A stretch of 64,000 bases of DNA from Emiliania huxleyi CCMP1516 (Eukaryota; Haptophyta; Isochrysidales; Noelaerhabdaceae), in the NCBI RefSeq assembly GCF_000372725.1, contig NW_005200902.1:216843-280842 (forward strand), written 5' to 3'. Below, piece by piece: positions 41,959 through 50,956 of the stretch (positions are counted from its first letter, which is position 1; each line of letters opens with the position of its first letter). The translations under genes were made by a program, and so were the position numbers. The notes below the pieces were generated by a model that saw only the letters and a program-made list of their open reading frames with translations, did no database searches and was not told the origin of the DNA.

Positions 41959-44900
41959 TCAGAGGGCGATGTACTGCCGCGAGGTGCGACCGTTGTTGAC
42001 GGCCCCGAAAGAGCGGCGCCGCAGCGCCACGGCAAGCGCCACGGCGCCCCCGGCACAGACTGCGATCCACGAGGCGCGCGCGGGCGGCGGCGCCTCGAGA
42101 GTCGGCCCCTCGCCCGGCTTGTCGCCCGCCACCGTCTCCACGAGGAGCTCGGGCGGCGTCATGGCCGCGCCGCTGGTGGCAACGGGGGCGGCGGCGGCCG
42201 CGACGCCCACAGAGCGAGCCGCCGCCATAGCAGGGGTGAGGCGGCCGGCGGCGGCGGCGACGGCGGGGCCCATTGCGGCCTTCTCGACTGGCGCATGCCC
42301 TGGAGCGGCCTGCAGGAGCGTGTCACCGTTCTGGGCGAAGATGGCGTCGGCAGGCGGACCCGACTGCCAGCGGTAGGTGTGAATCGCGTGGGCCGGCAGC
42401 GAGTGCTTGGCCGCGAGGCCGAGCGCCTGCAGGAAGGTTCCGAGAAGGTTCCGAGAGGGTTCCGAGGAGGCTGCGGGAAGGGGTCGGGAGAGGAGAGGAG
42501 TGCGCTTGGCGCGAGAGGCGGCGCGCGCCTCATCCTTGAGCGTGAACTCCACAGGGTCGTCGTTTGTGTTCATCGCCACGACGGCAACCGTCCCGTCTGG
42601 GTTGTGGAAGCCGACGGCGTCGAAGTGCGGCAGCTTTGGGATCTGAGGCGCGGGGCGGGGCGTCGTCACGAGGGGAAACTTCACAGAAGCGATCAACGAA
42701 GCGGAGCGTCATCATGAGGGAAAGAGTGGATCACTAGCAGCGACTAACGAGGCTCCTGAGGCGCGAGGCAGAGCTTCGCGTCGGCCGTCCCAACCGTGAA
42801 GGAACTCTCCAGCAGCGACTCGCCCTCCCCTGCGCACAGCTAGACGCGTTAATGGCGCCTCCTCGCAGCGTTCGAACGTGCAGCACCCGCCCTCTCCGTC
42901 GCCGCCGAGCAGGAAGGTCTGGTTGCTAGTGCCGTCACTGAGGCAAGGCGCCAGCTGCGCGGCGATCACCTCGAGGCCGGCGTCGAGGTCGACCGCCCAC
43001 CTGTATCACGGCGGACGGCGTGAAGAGTCGCCGCTCACGCTCACAGCCGGTGGGCGAGGAGCGCCGCGCACCCCTCCGCTTTGACGGCGGTGAGGCAGCC
43101 CTTCACCTCTCCTCCGCCGGCCCCTTCGGGCGACCCGCGCACCTCGAGCTTGTACCCGCCCTTCACCTGCAGTAGAAGAGCTGTGAATAGAAGAGCTGTG
43201 AATAGAAGAGCTTGTACCCGCCCTTCACCTGCGGACGTGTCGACGCGACGTGTCGTGGACGAGTCTCGGACGCGCGCACGACGTCACGCAGCCGCACCGA
43301 CTGCACGTCCCACTTCTGGTTCCCGCGCCCGCCGTGGTCCGCCTGTTTTCACAGCTGCACGCGTGAAGAGACGCGACGCACGCGCCCTCCTGTCTGCCCC
43401 GCCCCGTGGCCCGCCTCGCCGCCGTCGCCGCACGCCCACAGCTGCACCTTCGGGAACCAGCATCCCGGCATGATGCAGAGCTCGACGCACTCGCCGCCGC
43501 GCTGGTACCCGTCCGAGCCGGGCGCCTACGCCCGAACTGATGCCATCAAAGACACAGGAAACCGGTGGCCGGCGGGACCCGTCCGAAGCTGGTGCATCGT
43601 CGGTCCCCGCCGCAATCAGCGAGGCCGCAATCTTGTCGCCGGGCTCGGAGGCAGCGGTGAAGCGGAACTGCTGCACCGCGCTGTCCGCGTCGCACGGCTC
43701 GAAGAGCAGCGCCGCTCCTGCGCCGCGGAACCCTTGTCACGCTCGCCTCTCGCTCGAGATGGGCCGAGATGGCCCCAGATTGCCCGAGACGGCCCCAGAT
43801 TGCCCGAGACGGCCCATGATTGCCCGAGACGAGCTCGTCCGCCACTCCGCACCGTGACACGCCGAGCCCCAGGCCCCAGGCCGTGGGGGGGGTGGGGGGG
43901 TGGAGGCTCTTCTCTCGAGTCTTGAAACTGGAGCGGGGGAGAGAGCAGGCAGGGGGCGCGACGCGCCGTTTTTGATGTCGCCGGCGGCCACCTGCGGGAT
44001 CTCGACCTCGACTGTGTTTGAGACCTAGTCGTAGGCAACCAATTCCAAACCGGCGGCCACCTGCGGGATCTCGACCTCGACTGTGTTTGAGACCTGAACC
44101 CGCTTGGCGCCCGGGACGAGGTAGCGCGAGAAGTGGCCCATGTAGTAGTAGGACGCCTGCTCGACCCGCGGCGCAGTGATTCCTGGACTCATCGATGACG
44201 CCTGCCCGTAGGGAGCGGGAGGCCTGCTTGATCAGCGGCTGGCCGCCCTTGTCTCCGGCGGCGTCCTGGATCATGTTTGCGTCGCAGAGGTTCTTGAGGT
44301 GGTTCGGTCCGCCGTTCACGTCCACGAGCAAGTTCCTGCGTCGTGGGCACTCCAGCGTCGGGGCGTGGATGCGGCGCCGCGCAGTGAGCCGAGCACGTCG
44401 CTGGAGGCAGCGGAGTGCGGCCGACTGCGATATATTTGTGTATATGTCCGGGGGGCCTGTGTGCTCGAGAGGAGAAGGGGGGTGGAGTGGAGACGGGGAT
44501 CTGTGTTCCGCATCTCGAGGCGAGTTGCCAGTCGATCCAGCCGACGGCCCATCTCTCCCCAGCTCTCCCCAGATCTCGGCTAGATCTCGCCAGTCGATCC
44601 AGCCGACGGCCCACCACTTGAGGTCCTCAAGGATGTCGAGCGAGAGGCGCTCCTGTTTGAGGAGGAGCGGCCACCAGTCAGGAGCCGTCGGCGGACGGCC
44701 TCGCGGGACGGTCGAGGGAGAGGCGCCGCGCGAGTCCACCATGACGAAACTCCGTCCTGCTGCAGCACGACGTGGCCGACGCAGTTGCACGCCTAAGAGT
44801 GCAGCGGGCGGAGGGCTGAGTACGGCCGCAACACAGCGAGGTGCAACCCGCGGGCGTGTGGGCTGAAGTGCTGGTCGGAAGGATCCGCAAGGAATGAGCT

Positions 44901-46403
44901 CTGGCCTCGCGCCTCCGAGCCGAGGATCAAGCTTAATTCAGTGAGTAAGTGAGGAAGTGAGAGCCAGGAATGACTCCTCGCGCCTCCGAGCCGAGGATCG
45001 ACTTAGTCGGGTCCACCTCGTGCGCCTGCTCGGCGACACCGCCGAGATGTGGCCGAGATCTGGTCGAGGGTCGGCTTCGTCGGCGCCAGCCTCGCGGCGC
45101 CTTTTGCAGGTTCTCCGTGTTGAGCCCCCCGTACCAGTGCACCGCCACGCCTAACACACTCAACCAGCGGGGGGGGTCCTCAGTCCCCAGTCACTGGGGC
45201 GCCGTACCAGCGCAGTGGCCACGCCGGTGAAGTAGTCCGCCGCGGTCTTGTTCTTGTACAGCCCGTCCGCCCACTCGGCGACGTGGTCCTGATCACAGCC
45301 CTCGGGTGGATGCGGCCGCCTCCTCTCTTCTCCCGGCGCCGCCCCCCCTCGGCGGCGGCGCGGGCCTTGTTGTGGTCGAAGCCGAAGATCTTGATCTCGG
45401 GGTGCGTCGCCTTGAGAGTGGGGCCGAGGTGCTCCGCCACAAACTTAGCCATGTACCTACGACCACCAGCCTCCATGCGTCCCTCCCTCGCTTTCAGCGC
45501 TGCCCCGCCTCCAGCGCGGCGCTCTACTCTGGCGTCCAAAGGCAGCTCTCCCAGCCGGGCGAGGCCTCGGGCTCGTTTTGCACCGTCACCGCCCAGAGCG
45601 AGTCGACGCCTCGCGCCTACGGGACGGCGCGTGCACCGCTCCGCTGGCACCTCCACCCCCCGCGCGACGCCTCGCTGCCTCGCAGCCTTGTACGCGGCCA
45701 GCCACTTTCCAAAGTAGTTTGCCCACGACGCCTGGTAGTCTGGGTCGAGGCCGAAGGGCTTGGCGGAGCCCGTCATCGTGCGGATGCCCTCGCCGGGGTC
45801 GCCGTACACGCCCTTCATCGGCAGCTTCATCCACGCCGGGGGCGACCACGGCGAAGCCAGCAGCTTGAGCTTGAGGCCTCGGACGCCGTGCGATTCGCCG
45901 CGCGCCTCGACGGCGGCCTCCGCGGCGAGGATCATGTCGATCATGCCGAGGTCGACGTCCTTCTGCACGGTGCTGTCGAAGTGCTCCAGCGCCACGTCCC
46001 CCTCCACGTCGTCGAACGTGTACGACTCGGGAGAGAAGTCGCAAGAGTTGATCGGCACGCGGCAGAGCGTGTAGCCGAGCCCGCCGTCGGCAGGGTCGGC
46101 GAAGTAGGCTCGGATGAGCTCCGCCTGGCCGGTCGCATTGAGCTTGCGCCAGTTGACCGCCGACGCCTGCGTGAAGGCGCCGCCAAACCCCTCGAACGTC
46201 TGGAACGTCTGCTTGCTGTCGACGGAGATCGCCCGGTCCGGGCAGCCGTCACACACGCCACTGCTGAGCACGAAGGGGGTCTGGTCCTCGAGCAGGGTGA
46301 CCTTTTCGCCTAGGCGAGCGGTTTGTGTCCACGAGACCTGCACGGAGGCCGAGGAGGCCGAGGCGAGGATCATCATGCGACTTCGCGCCGATTCGTTTTG
46401 CAA
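41959..46403 (-). CDS. Glucosylceramidase-like GH30 enzyme with inserted beta-trefoil (ricin-B-like) module and C-terminal TM segment
   Basis: GH30 family glycosidase cleaving glucosylceramide or a related glucoside, probably in an acidic compartment or at the surface. N-terminal part: TFQTFEGFGGAFTQASAVNW, GLGYTLCRVPINSCDFSP, LKLLASPWSPPAWMKLPMKG. The acid/base Glu lies in WAVTVQNEPEASPGWESCLW and the nucleophile in the TKSILGSEA segment. Also seen are HWYGGLNTENLQ, NLLVDVNGGPNHLKNLCDAN and YYYMGHFSRYLVPGAKRV. Between these and the C-terminal beta domain (PHFDAVGFHNPDGTVAVVAM, then VEFTLKDEA and HSLPAHAIHTYRW) lie exons with trefoil-like repeats: LLFEPCDADSAVQQFRF, ECVELCIMPGCWFPKVQLW then NQKWDVQSVRL, and LAPCLSDGTSNQTFLLGG. 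The C-terminus has a membrane segment (WIAVCAGGAVALAVAL) and a basic tail, stop 41959. The N-terminal start is uncertain (46403 or 46376). It is divergent from the PP2C gene. Confidence 0.82.
43343..43375 (-). other. Introner-like 3' splice motif in the glucosylceramidase gene
   Basis: On the minus strand GCGTCTCTTCACGCGTGC is followed by AGCTGTGAAAACAG directly before the exon coding NQKWDVQSVRL. A weaker relative (CGACTCTTCACGCC then GCCGTGATACAG) precedes the next exon near 43000-43030. Confidence 0.55.
43981..44095 (-). repeat. 46-bp perfect direct duplication around an intron
   Basis: 43981-44026 and 44050-44095 are identical (start CCGGCGGCCACCTGCGGGAT, end GTTTGAGACCT), 23 bp apart. 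The second copy encodes the exon NTVEVEIPQVAA on the minus strand; the first is its duplicate. Confidence 0.9.
44527..44613 (-). repeat. 25-bp exon-edge duplication around an intron
   Basis: GCCAGTCGATCCAGCCGACG and the next five bases occur at 44527-44551 and 44589-44613, separated by CTCTCCCCAG / GATCTCGGCTA units. On the minus strand the copies encode VGWID(W), the conserved GH30 segment. Confidence 0.85.
44906..45000 (-). repeat. Exon-edge duplication around an intron near the nucleophile exon
   Basis: CTCGCGCCTCCGAGCCGAGG plus ATC occurs at 44906-44928 and 44977-44999. GTGAGTAAGTGAGGAAGTGA lies between. The downstream copy encodes LGSEARG on the minus strand. Confidence 0.8.
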
Positions 46404-47199
46404 CGCGGGATGGATATGGTGACACTTTTTTTCGTGTTGAGATACATTCCCGTTTTCAATCTTGCCATCTCAGGTCTCGCTCGTTTCTTTCAGTTGTCGA
46501 TGTTACGTCTCGCCATCTCCCGGTTCTCATTTCTTTCCCTACCTCTCTTGTGCCTCTCTTCTCGTTTCTTTCTTCTGATTTTGTGAAAGAAAAACGCCTC
46601 TTCACAGCCCTCACATCGGCTGGCGCCGGTGAGGAAGTGCGGCTGCTCAACGACATCGGCTGTGCAGCGGCGACTTTCGCGCTGTTTTTCCCAACTGCCA
46701 AATGGACCTACAGTTCCAGTACGCTCTGCCGCCCAGCTGCGTCCGCGCCCAGTTCCCTCGTCGCCCAAGCTGCACGGAGCTGCGCCCGATCGCCCCAGAC
46801 CCGCAGCTATCACTGTTCGCCTCCACCGCCATGTTCCGCCAGGGAACCCGGGAGCTCGAGGGAGCAGGAGCAGCAGGCCGGCGAGGGCGCAGACAACTTT
46901 CGCGCGCGCCGCCTCTCCCTCGCAAAGGGGAATGTGCCGGGCGGGTCGTCGTCCGACTCAATCAGCAGCCCCGCGAACCCTGCGGCGCGGCGGCAGCGGC
47001 GCCTCTCGATGAGGCGACATCGACTCCCCCGCCCTCGCCTCTCCGCGCCGCCTCTCCCCACCGCAATCCGCGCGCCGCACCGAGTGACCGAACGCTGACC
47101 ACTCCTGTCTGCGCGCACATGCACAACCCTCTGCGCCGCCCAGCGACGCGGCAGCACCTCCCCCCCCACCCCCCCACCCCACCCCACCGCAGTCCCGAG
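46404..47199. promoter_or_regulatory. Divergent intergenic region (glucosylceramidase / PP2C)
   Basis: About 800 bp shared by the two divergent genes. 46490-46600 is T/C-rich with TTTCTTTC words. 47157-47185 is nearly pure C with A/T interruptions. No core promoter element is identified with confidence. Confidence 0.4.
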
Positions 47200-48888
47200 A
47201 TGGGCGCAAAGGCGGTGGCGGCCCCCTTTCCGCCCGAGGTGGTTGGCACCTACTCTTGCCACGGCGTCGAGCCCGGCCGCTCCGCCGGCGAGATGATGGC
47301 AAAGATCAACCAGGACCGCGGCTGCGTCTGCTACCCATTCGGTGTCGAAGGGGAGAAGACGTCGGCACTCTTCTGTGTGTTTGACGGGCACGGCGTGTGC
47401 GGCGACAAGGTGTCCCACTACGCGATGCACGGCATGCAGGCGCCGCAGCAGCTGCAGCACCGTCCCCTTTTTCACCCCCCCCCCCCCCCCTCTTCTCAAC
47501 CCCTCCCCCCCCTTTCTTTCTCAACCCCTCGCCCCCTCGCCCCCCCCCTCCCCCACAACGGGCAGGCCAAGCTCGAGCAGCACCCCCTCCTCGCTTCCGA
47601 CCCAAAGACCGCCCTCGAGCAAGTCTTTATCGCCATCGACACCGAGCTGCAGACGGCGCCTCTCCCCCCTCCCCTTCCCCGCCCCGCCCTCCACACTCAC
47701 ACACACTCACACACACACTCACACACACACGCACTCCACACGCACTCCACACGCACTCCACACGCACTCCACACGCACTCCACACGCACCCCACACACCC
47801 ACGAGCTTCAGACATCGCCTGCTTCCGCCGCCGACACCTCCCCCTCCGCGGACCGCGCGCGCCGCCGCGTCTCCGCCGCGTCGCTCCACACGCGCGCGGC
47901 TCTGAACAGGACTCCTCCATCGACGCGGAGCTGTCGGGCACGACTGCGGTGGTCGCGCTCGCGCGCTGGACGCAGGGCGGGCGGGGGAAGGCGCCGGAGA
48001 GCTAGATGCGGGCGGCGAACAGCGGCGCACCTCGCCTTGCGCGCCCCACGCGAGTACGGCACAATGCGATGTCCGCGCGCAGTGCTCTCACCCTCACGCG
48101 CCTCCCCTCTCTCCGTCTCCGTCTCCGCAGGTCTGGGTCGCGAACGTTGGCGACTCTCGCGCGGCAGCAGCTGTTCCCCCTTCGGGCGGCGCGTCGCCGA
48201 GGACGGCGTCTCTACACGGCGCCTCGAGTGTGAGCAGGCGATGGGCGTCCAAAAGGACGGCAAGCTGTGAACAGCGTCTCTTCACACCTCTCGCTGTGAA
48301 TAGGTGATGGCCGTCCAAAAGGGCGGCAAGCTGAAGGCGGTCGCGCTGTCCGAAGACCAGAAGCCGGACACGCCCGCCGAGCAGAAGCGGATCGAAAAGG
48401 CGGGCGGCTTCGTCTCGCCGCCAGAGGAGGAGCGGACACAGCGGAGGCCGCGGCGAGAGCGCGTGCCCGGGCTCGCGCGAGGAGCCGCGTGTCGGGCTTC
48501 TGTAGGAGTGGGGAGGGCCAGCGCGGGTGTGGCTGGACGCGAACATGACGCTACCCGGCCTCGCCATGGCTCGCGCTCACCAGGCGGGGGACCCCACCGT
48601 CCCACCGCCCCTGCGTGAAACGGGGCACCCGCTGCTGGTAGGCGCGCTCCATCGGGGACCACCTCGTCGGCGGCAAGGGTGTGATTGCCAAGCCCGAGGT
48701 GAAGGAGGTTGGCGCTACCCAGATGCAGTCCAGATGCAGCCGACAGACACAGCCGACAGACACAGCCGACAGACACACAGCCGACGGACACAGACGCGGA
48801 GGGCAGAGCCGTGCCCCGACTGTAGCACTCGAGGACGCACGCGGTGCTCCGAGTGTGCGCTGCACGGGACCGCCCCCCCCCCCCCCTC
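47200..48888 (+). CDS. PP2C-type Ser/Thr protein phosphatase, multi-exon, 3' end in gap
   Basis: Mn2+/Mg2+-dependent PPM/PP2C phosphatase. The start at 47200 gives MGAKAVAAPFPPEVVGTYSC. Exon 1 has MMAKINQDRGCVCYPFGVEG and the metal-binding motif ALFCVFDGHGVCGDKVSHY. Exon 2 (about 47566-47655) codes KTALEQVFIAIDTEL. Exon 3 (about 47907-47970) codes SSIDAELSGTTAVVALAR. A 33-nt exon (48131-48163) codes VWVANVGDSRA. From 48304 comes VMAVQKGGKLKAVALSEDQK then PDTPAEQKRIEKAGGFV. Further exons encode ARVWLDANMTLPGLAMAR and SIGDHLVGGKGVIAKPEVKE (near 48650-48715). The order matches PP2C motifs through the second aspartate region, but the final motif with the last metal-binding Asp is not seen and presumably lies in the gap at 48889-49361. 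The introns hold C-rich, (CA)n and CACACGCACTC arrays. Confidence 0.87.
47692..47800 (+). repeat. CA-rich and CACACGCACTC 11-bp array in PP2C intron
   Basis: [14 protein letters not shown] repeats (47692-47735) followed by six copies of the 11-mer CACACGCACTC (47737-47800). Confidence 0.85.
48164..48303 (+). other. GC-AG intron containing a duplicated exon start and the introner-like motif
   Basis: Donor GCAGCAGC after GCGACTCTCGCGCG; acceptor CTGTGAATAG before GTGATGGCCGTCC. Removal joins VANVGDSRA to VMAVQKGG. Inside the intron, 48238-48266 (GCGATGGGCGTCCAAAAGGA...) copies the downstream exon start at 48304-48335. The motif GTGAACAGCGTCTCTTCACA occupies 48267-48286. Confidence 0.7.
48725..48785 (+). 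repeat. CAGCCGACAGACA minisatellite
   Basis: Four units of ACAGCCGACAGACAC in a likely PP2C intron just before the gap. Confidence 0.75.
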
Positions 48889-49361
48889 NNNNNNNNNNNN
48901 NNNNNNNNNNNNNNNNNNNNNNNNNNNNNNNNNNNNNNNNNNNNNNNNNNNNNNNNNNNNNNNNNNNNNNNNNNNNNNNNNNNNNNNNNNNNNNNNNNNN
49001 NNNNNNNNNNNNNNNNNNNNNNNNNNNNNNNNNNNNNNNNNNNNNNNNNNNNNNNNNNNNNNNNNNNNNNNNNNNNNNNNNNNNNNNNNNNNNNNNNNNN
49101 NNNNNNNNNNNNNNNNNNNNNNNNNNNNNNNNNNNNNNNNNNNNNNNNNNNNNNNNNNNNNNNNNNNNNNNNNNNNNNNNNNNNNNNNNNNNNNNNNNNN
49201 NNNNNNNNNNNNNNNNNNNNNNNNNNNNNNNNNNNNNNNNNNNNNNNNNNNNNNNNNNNNNNNNNNNNNNNNNNNNNNNNNNNNNNNNNNNNNNNNNNNN
49301 NNNNNNNNNNNNNNNNNNNNNNNNNNNNNNNNNNNNNNNNNNNNNNNNNNNNNNNNNNNNN
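48889..49361. other. Assembly gap (473 Ns)
   Basis: Run of N bases. Poly-C precedes and GGC-rich sequence follows, consistent with a GC-rich sequencing failure. The 3' part of the PP2C gene is probably lost here. Confidence 0.99.
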
Positions 49362-50012
49362 GGCGGCGGCGGCGGGCGGCGGCGGCGGGCGGCGGCGGCG
49401 GCGGCGCCGCGCCGCGAGGAGGACTCGCGCCCCACAGCTCGGCGAGGGCTCCTGGGGCTGGACAACCAGCGGGCGGAGGTGTGGGGGGGGGGGGGGGAAA
49501 GGGGGGCCCACGCCCCCGGGGCTGCCCTCGGGTCGGAGACTTCGTTTCCTCCGTGGCGAGTCCGAGCCGGTCCGCAGTCCGCACTGCTGCTACGTGCTCG
49601 GCTGGCCGGACCGGCAGCGGTTGGGGCGGGCGCGGTGTGTGCGCCTCTGCTGGCGTGGCAACGTGCCAGCCCGCGGGCCGCGGCTGCAGGCCGCCGCACA
49701 GGCTTGCTGGCGCGGGTGTGCGGACGATCCTTCGTGTTTCGTGTGGCTTCAGTGATTTGTCGCGCCTCGCTGGTCTCCTGCGTTCAGTCTCCTGCGCCCA
49801 GTCTGACTCGGCAGTCTCCTGCGCTCGGTCGAGCGCGTGTCTCGTCTCGTTCGCGGCTTGTACAGGATACGCCGCACATTCGGCCGTTTGGGCATTGCCT
49901 TTGGGGAAAGGGACTTCACGCCTAGAGAGCTTCACGCCGATCACGCGACGAGACCCCGAGAGCCGAGAGTGCTGTGGGAGTGTGAGACTGTGGAGAGTGG
50001 AGTCTGGAGAGA
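49362..50012. other. Unassigned sequence after the gap
   Basis: Starts with GGC triplet repeats. No PP2C C-terminal motif or other recognisable coding segment was found. It may be the 3' flank of the PP2C gene. Short repeats of CAGTCTCCTGCG occur near 49785-49830. Confidence 0.4.
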
Positions 50013-50551
50013 GGCTGAGAGCTTAGGGGACCCCTAGGGTTCTGAGGGCCGGATTTTTTTAAGAGCTTTTAAGAAATAAGGAGGTTTGGGGGCTTAAATT
50101 GCCATTTAAGAGATTGCAGGCACGGGGGTCCCTCTTTTAAGACCGTTTAAGAAAATCGGCCTCACGGTCACACGCCCTCACCGGCATGCGTCTCGGCTCT
50201 GCTGGGTTTTCCGCGCCGTTTTCTCCAATACTGCCGTTATTAGGCACAAATCCGCCTCTGAAGACACATCTGTAAGTCTGGTGCACTGACAGGAGCCATA
50301 CTCGCATAGGGGACGCGTGCTAGCTGACTGTAGCCAGCTTCCCGGCCTCCGGCGTCTACCGGGAGCCTCCGGGAGCCTCCCGGACCATCGACCTCGGGAG
50401 CTCTCCCGCACCGTTTAAGCGTTTAAGACCGTTTAAGGAATCGGCGGCCCAGCAGCTCTTAAAACCGGCCCGGGCCGGTTTTAAGCCATTTAAGCCGCAG
50501 GCGCCCCAGGGCCCACCCTTTTAAGCCTAGGGGTCCCCTAAGGCTGAGAGC
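50013..50551. mobile_element. MITE-like element with perfect 16-bp TIRs and 10-bp target duplication
   Basis: The element body is 50023-50541 (519 bp). The ends are exact inverses: TTAGGGGACCCCTAGG at the left and CCTAGGGGTCCCCTAA at the right. The 10-bp direct repeat GGCTGAGAGC flanks it (50013-50022 and 50542-50551). The interior is non-coding and carries many TTTAAG words, often as CGTTTAAG or CTTTTAAG, and a GGCCCGGGCC palindrome. A 10-bp target duplication fits Mutator-like transposition; no transposase is present. Confidence 0.9.
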
Positions 50552-50956
50552 GAGACCCGGCGCGGGGCTTTTTATGGCGTTGGCGACCAGGACCCCGCAT
50601 GCGGCATGCCATCCACCGATGCCAACGGCACCGGCCGTCAAACTCGACATTCGGATTCGCTTCGTCCTTCGACGTCACCCCTGGGCCGCTGACCCTTTTA
50701 GCCGGGTGTTGGTAACCGTTTCACTTTTCAGTGCCACTGAGCGGCCTGTGTGGTACACCCAGGGTACACGGCATTCCCTTTCCGTTTACGGGTCGATTTT
50801 TTAGTATTTAGAAAATTAGATCGCCCCGCTTGTGTATAGATCATAGTCGGTATCGAGAAGAGGACACCTGATGCGCTGCGTTTTGTTGCTACGGTGCCCC
50901 GGGGGGCAGCCAGCCCCTGTTCAAAATGGTACATAGACGGAAAGTAGCGGGTCGAC
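50552..50956. other. Intergenic region
   Basis: No gene supported between the MITE-like element and the 3' end of the TPR-CS gene. Confidence 0.4.

Noticed and set aside
43990..44095. Pseudogene interpretation of the duplicated, frame-shifted glucosylceramidase segments
   Set aside because: All catalytic segments are present in order and the breaks coincide with duplicated exon edges flanking plausible splice sites, so a spliced intact gene is more likely.
48282..50026. Long ORFs running through the N run
   Set aside because: They are open only because the gap is translated as X; not genes.
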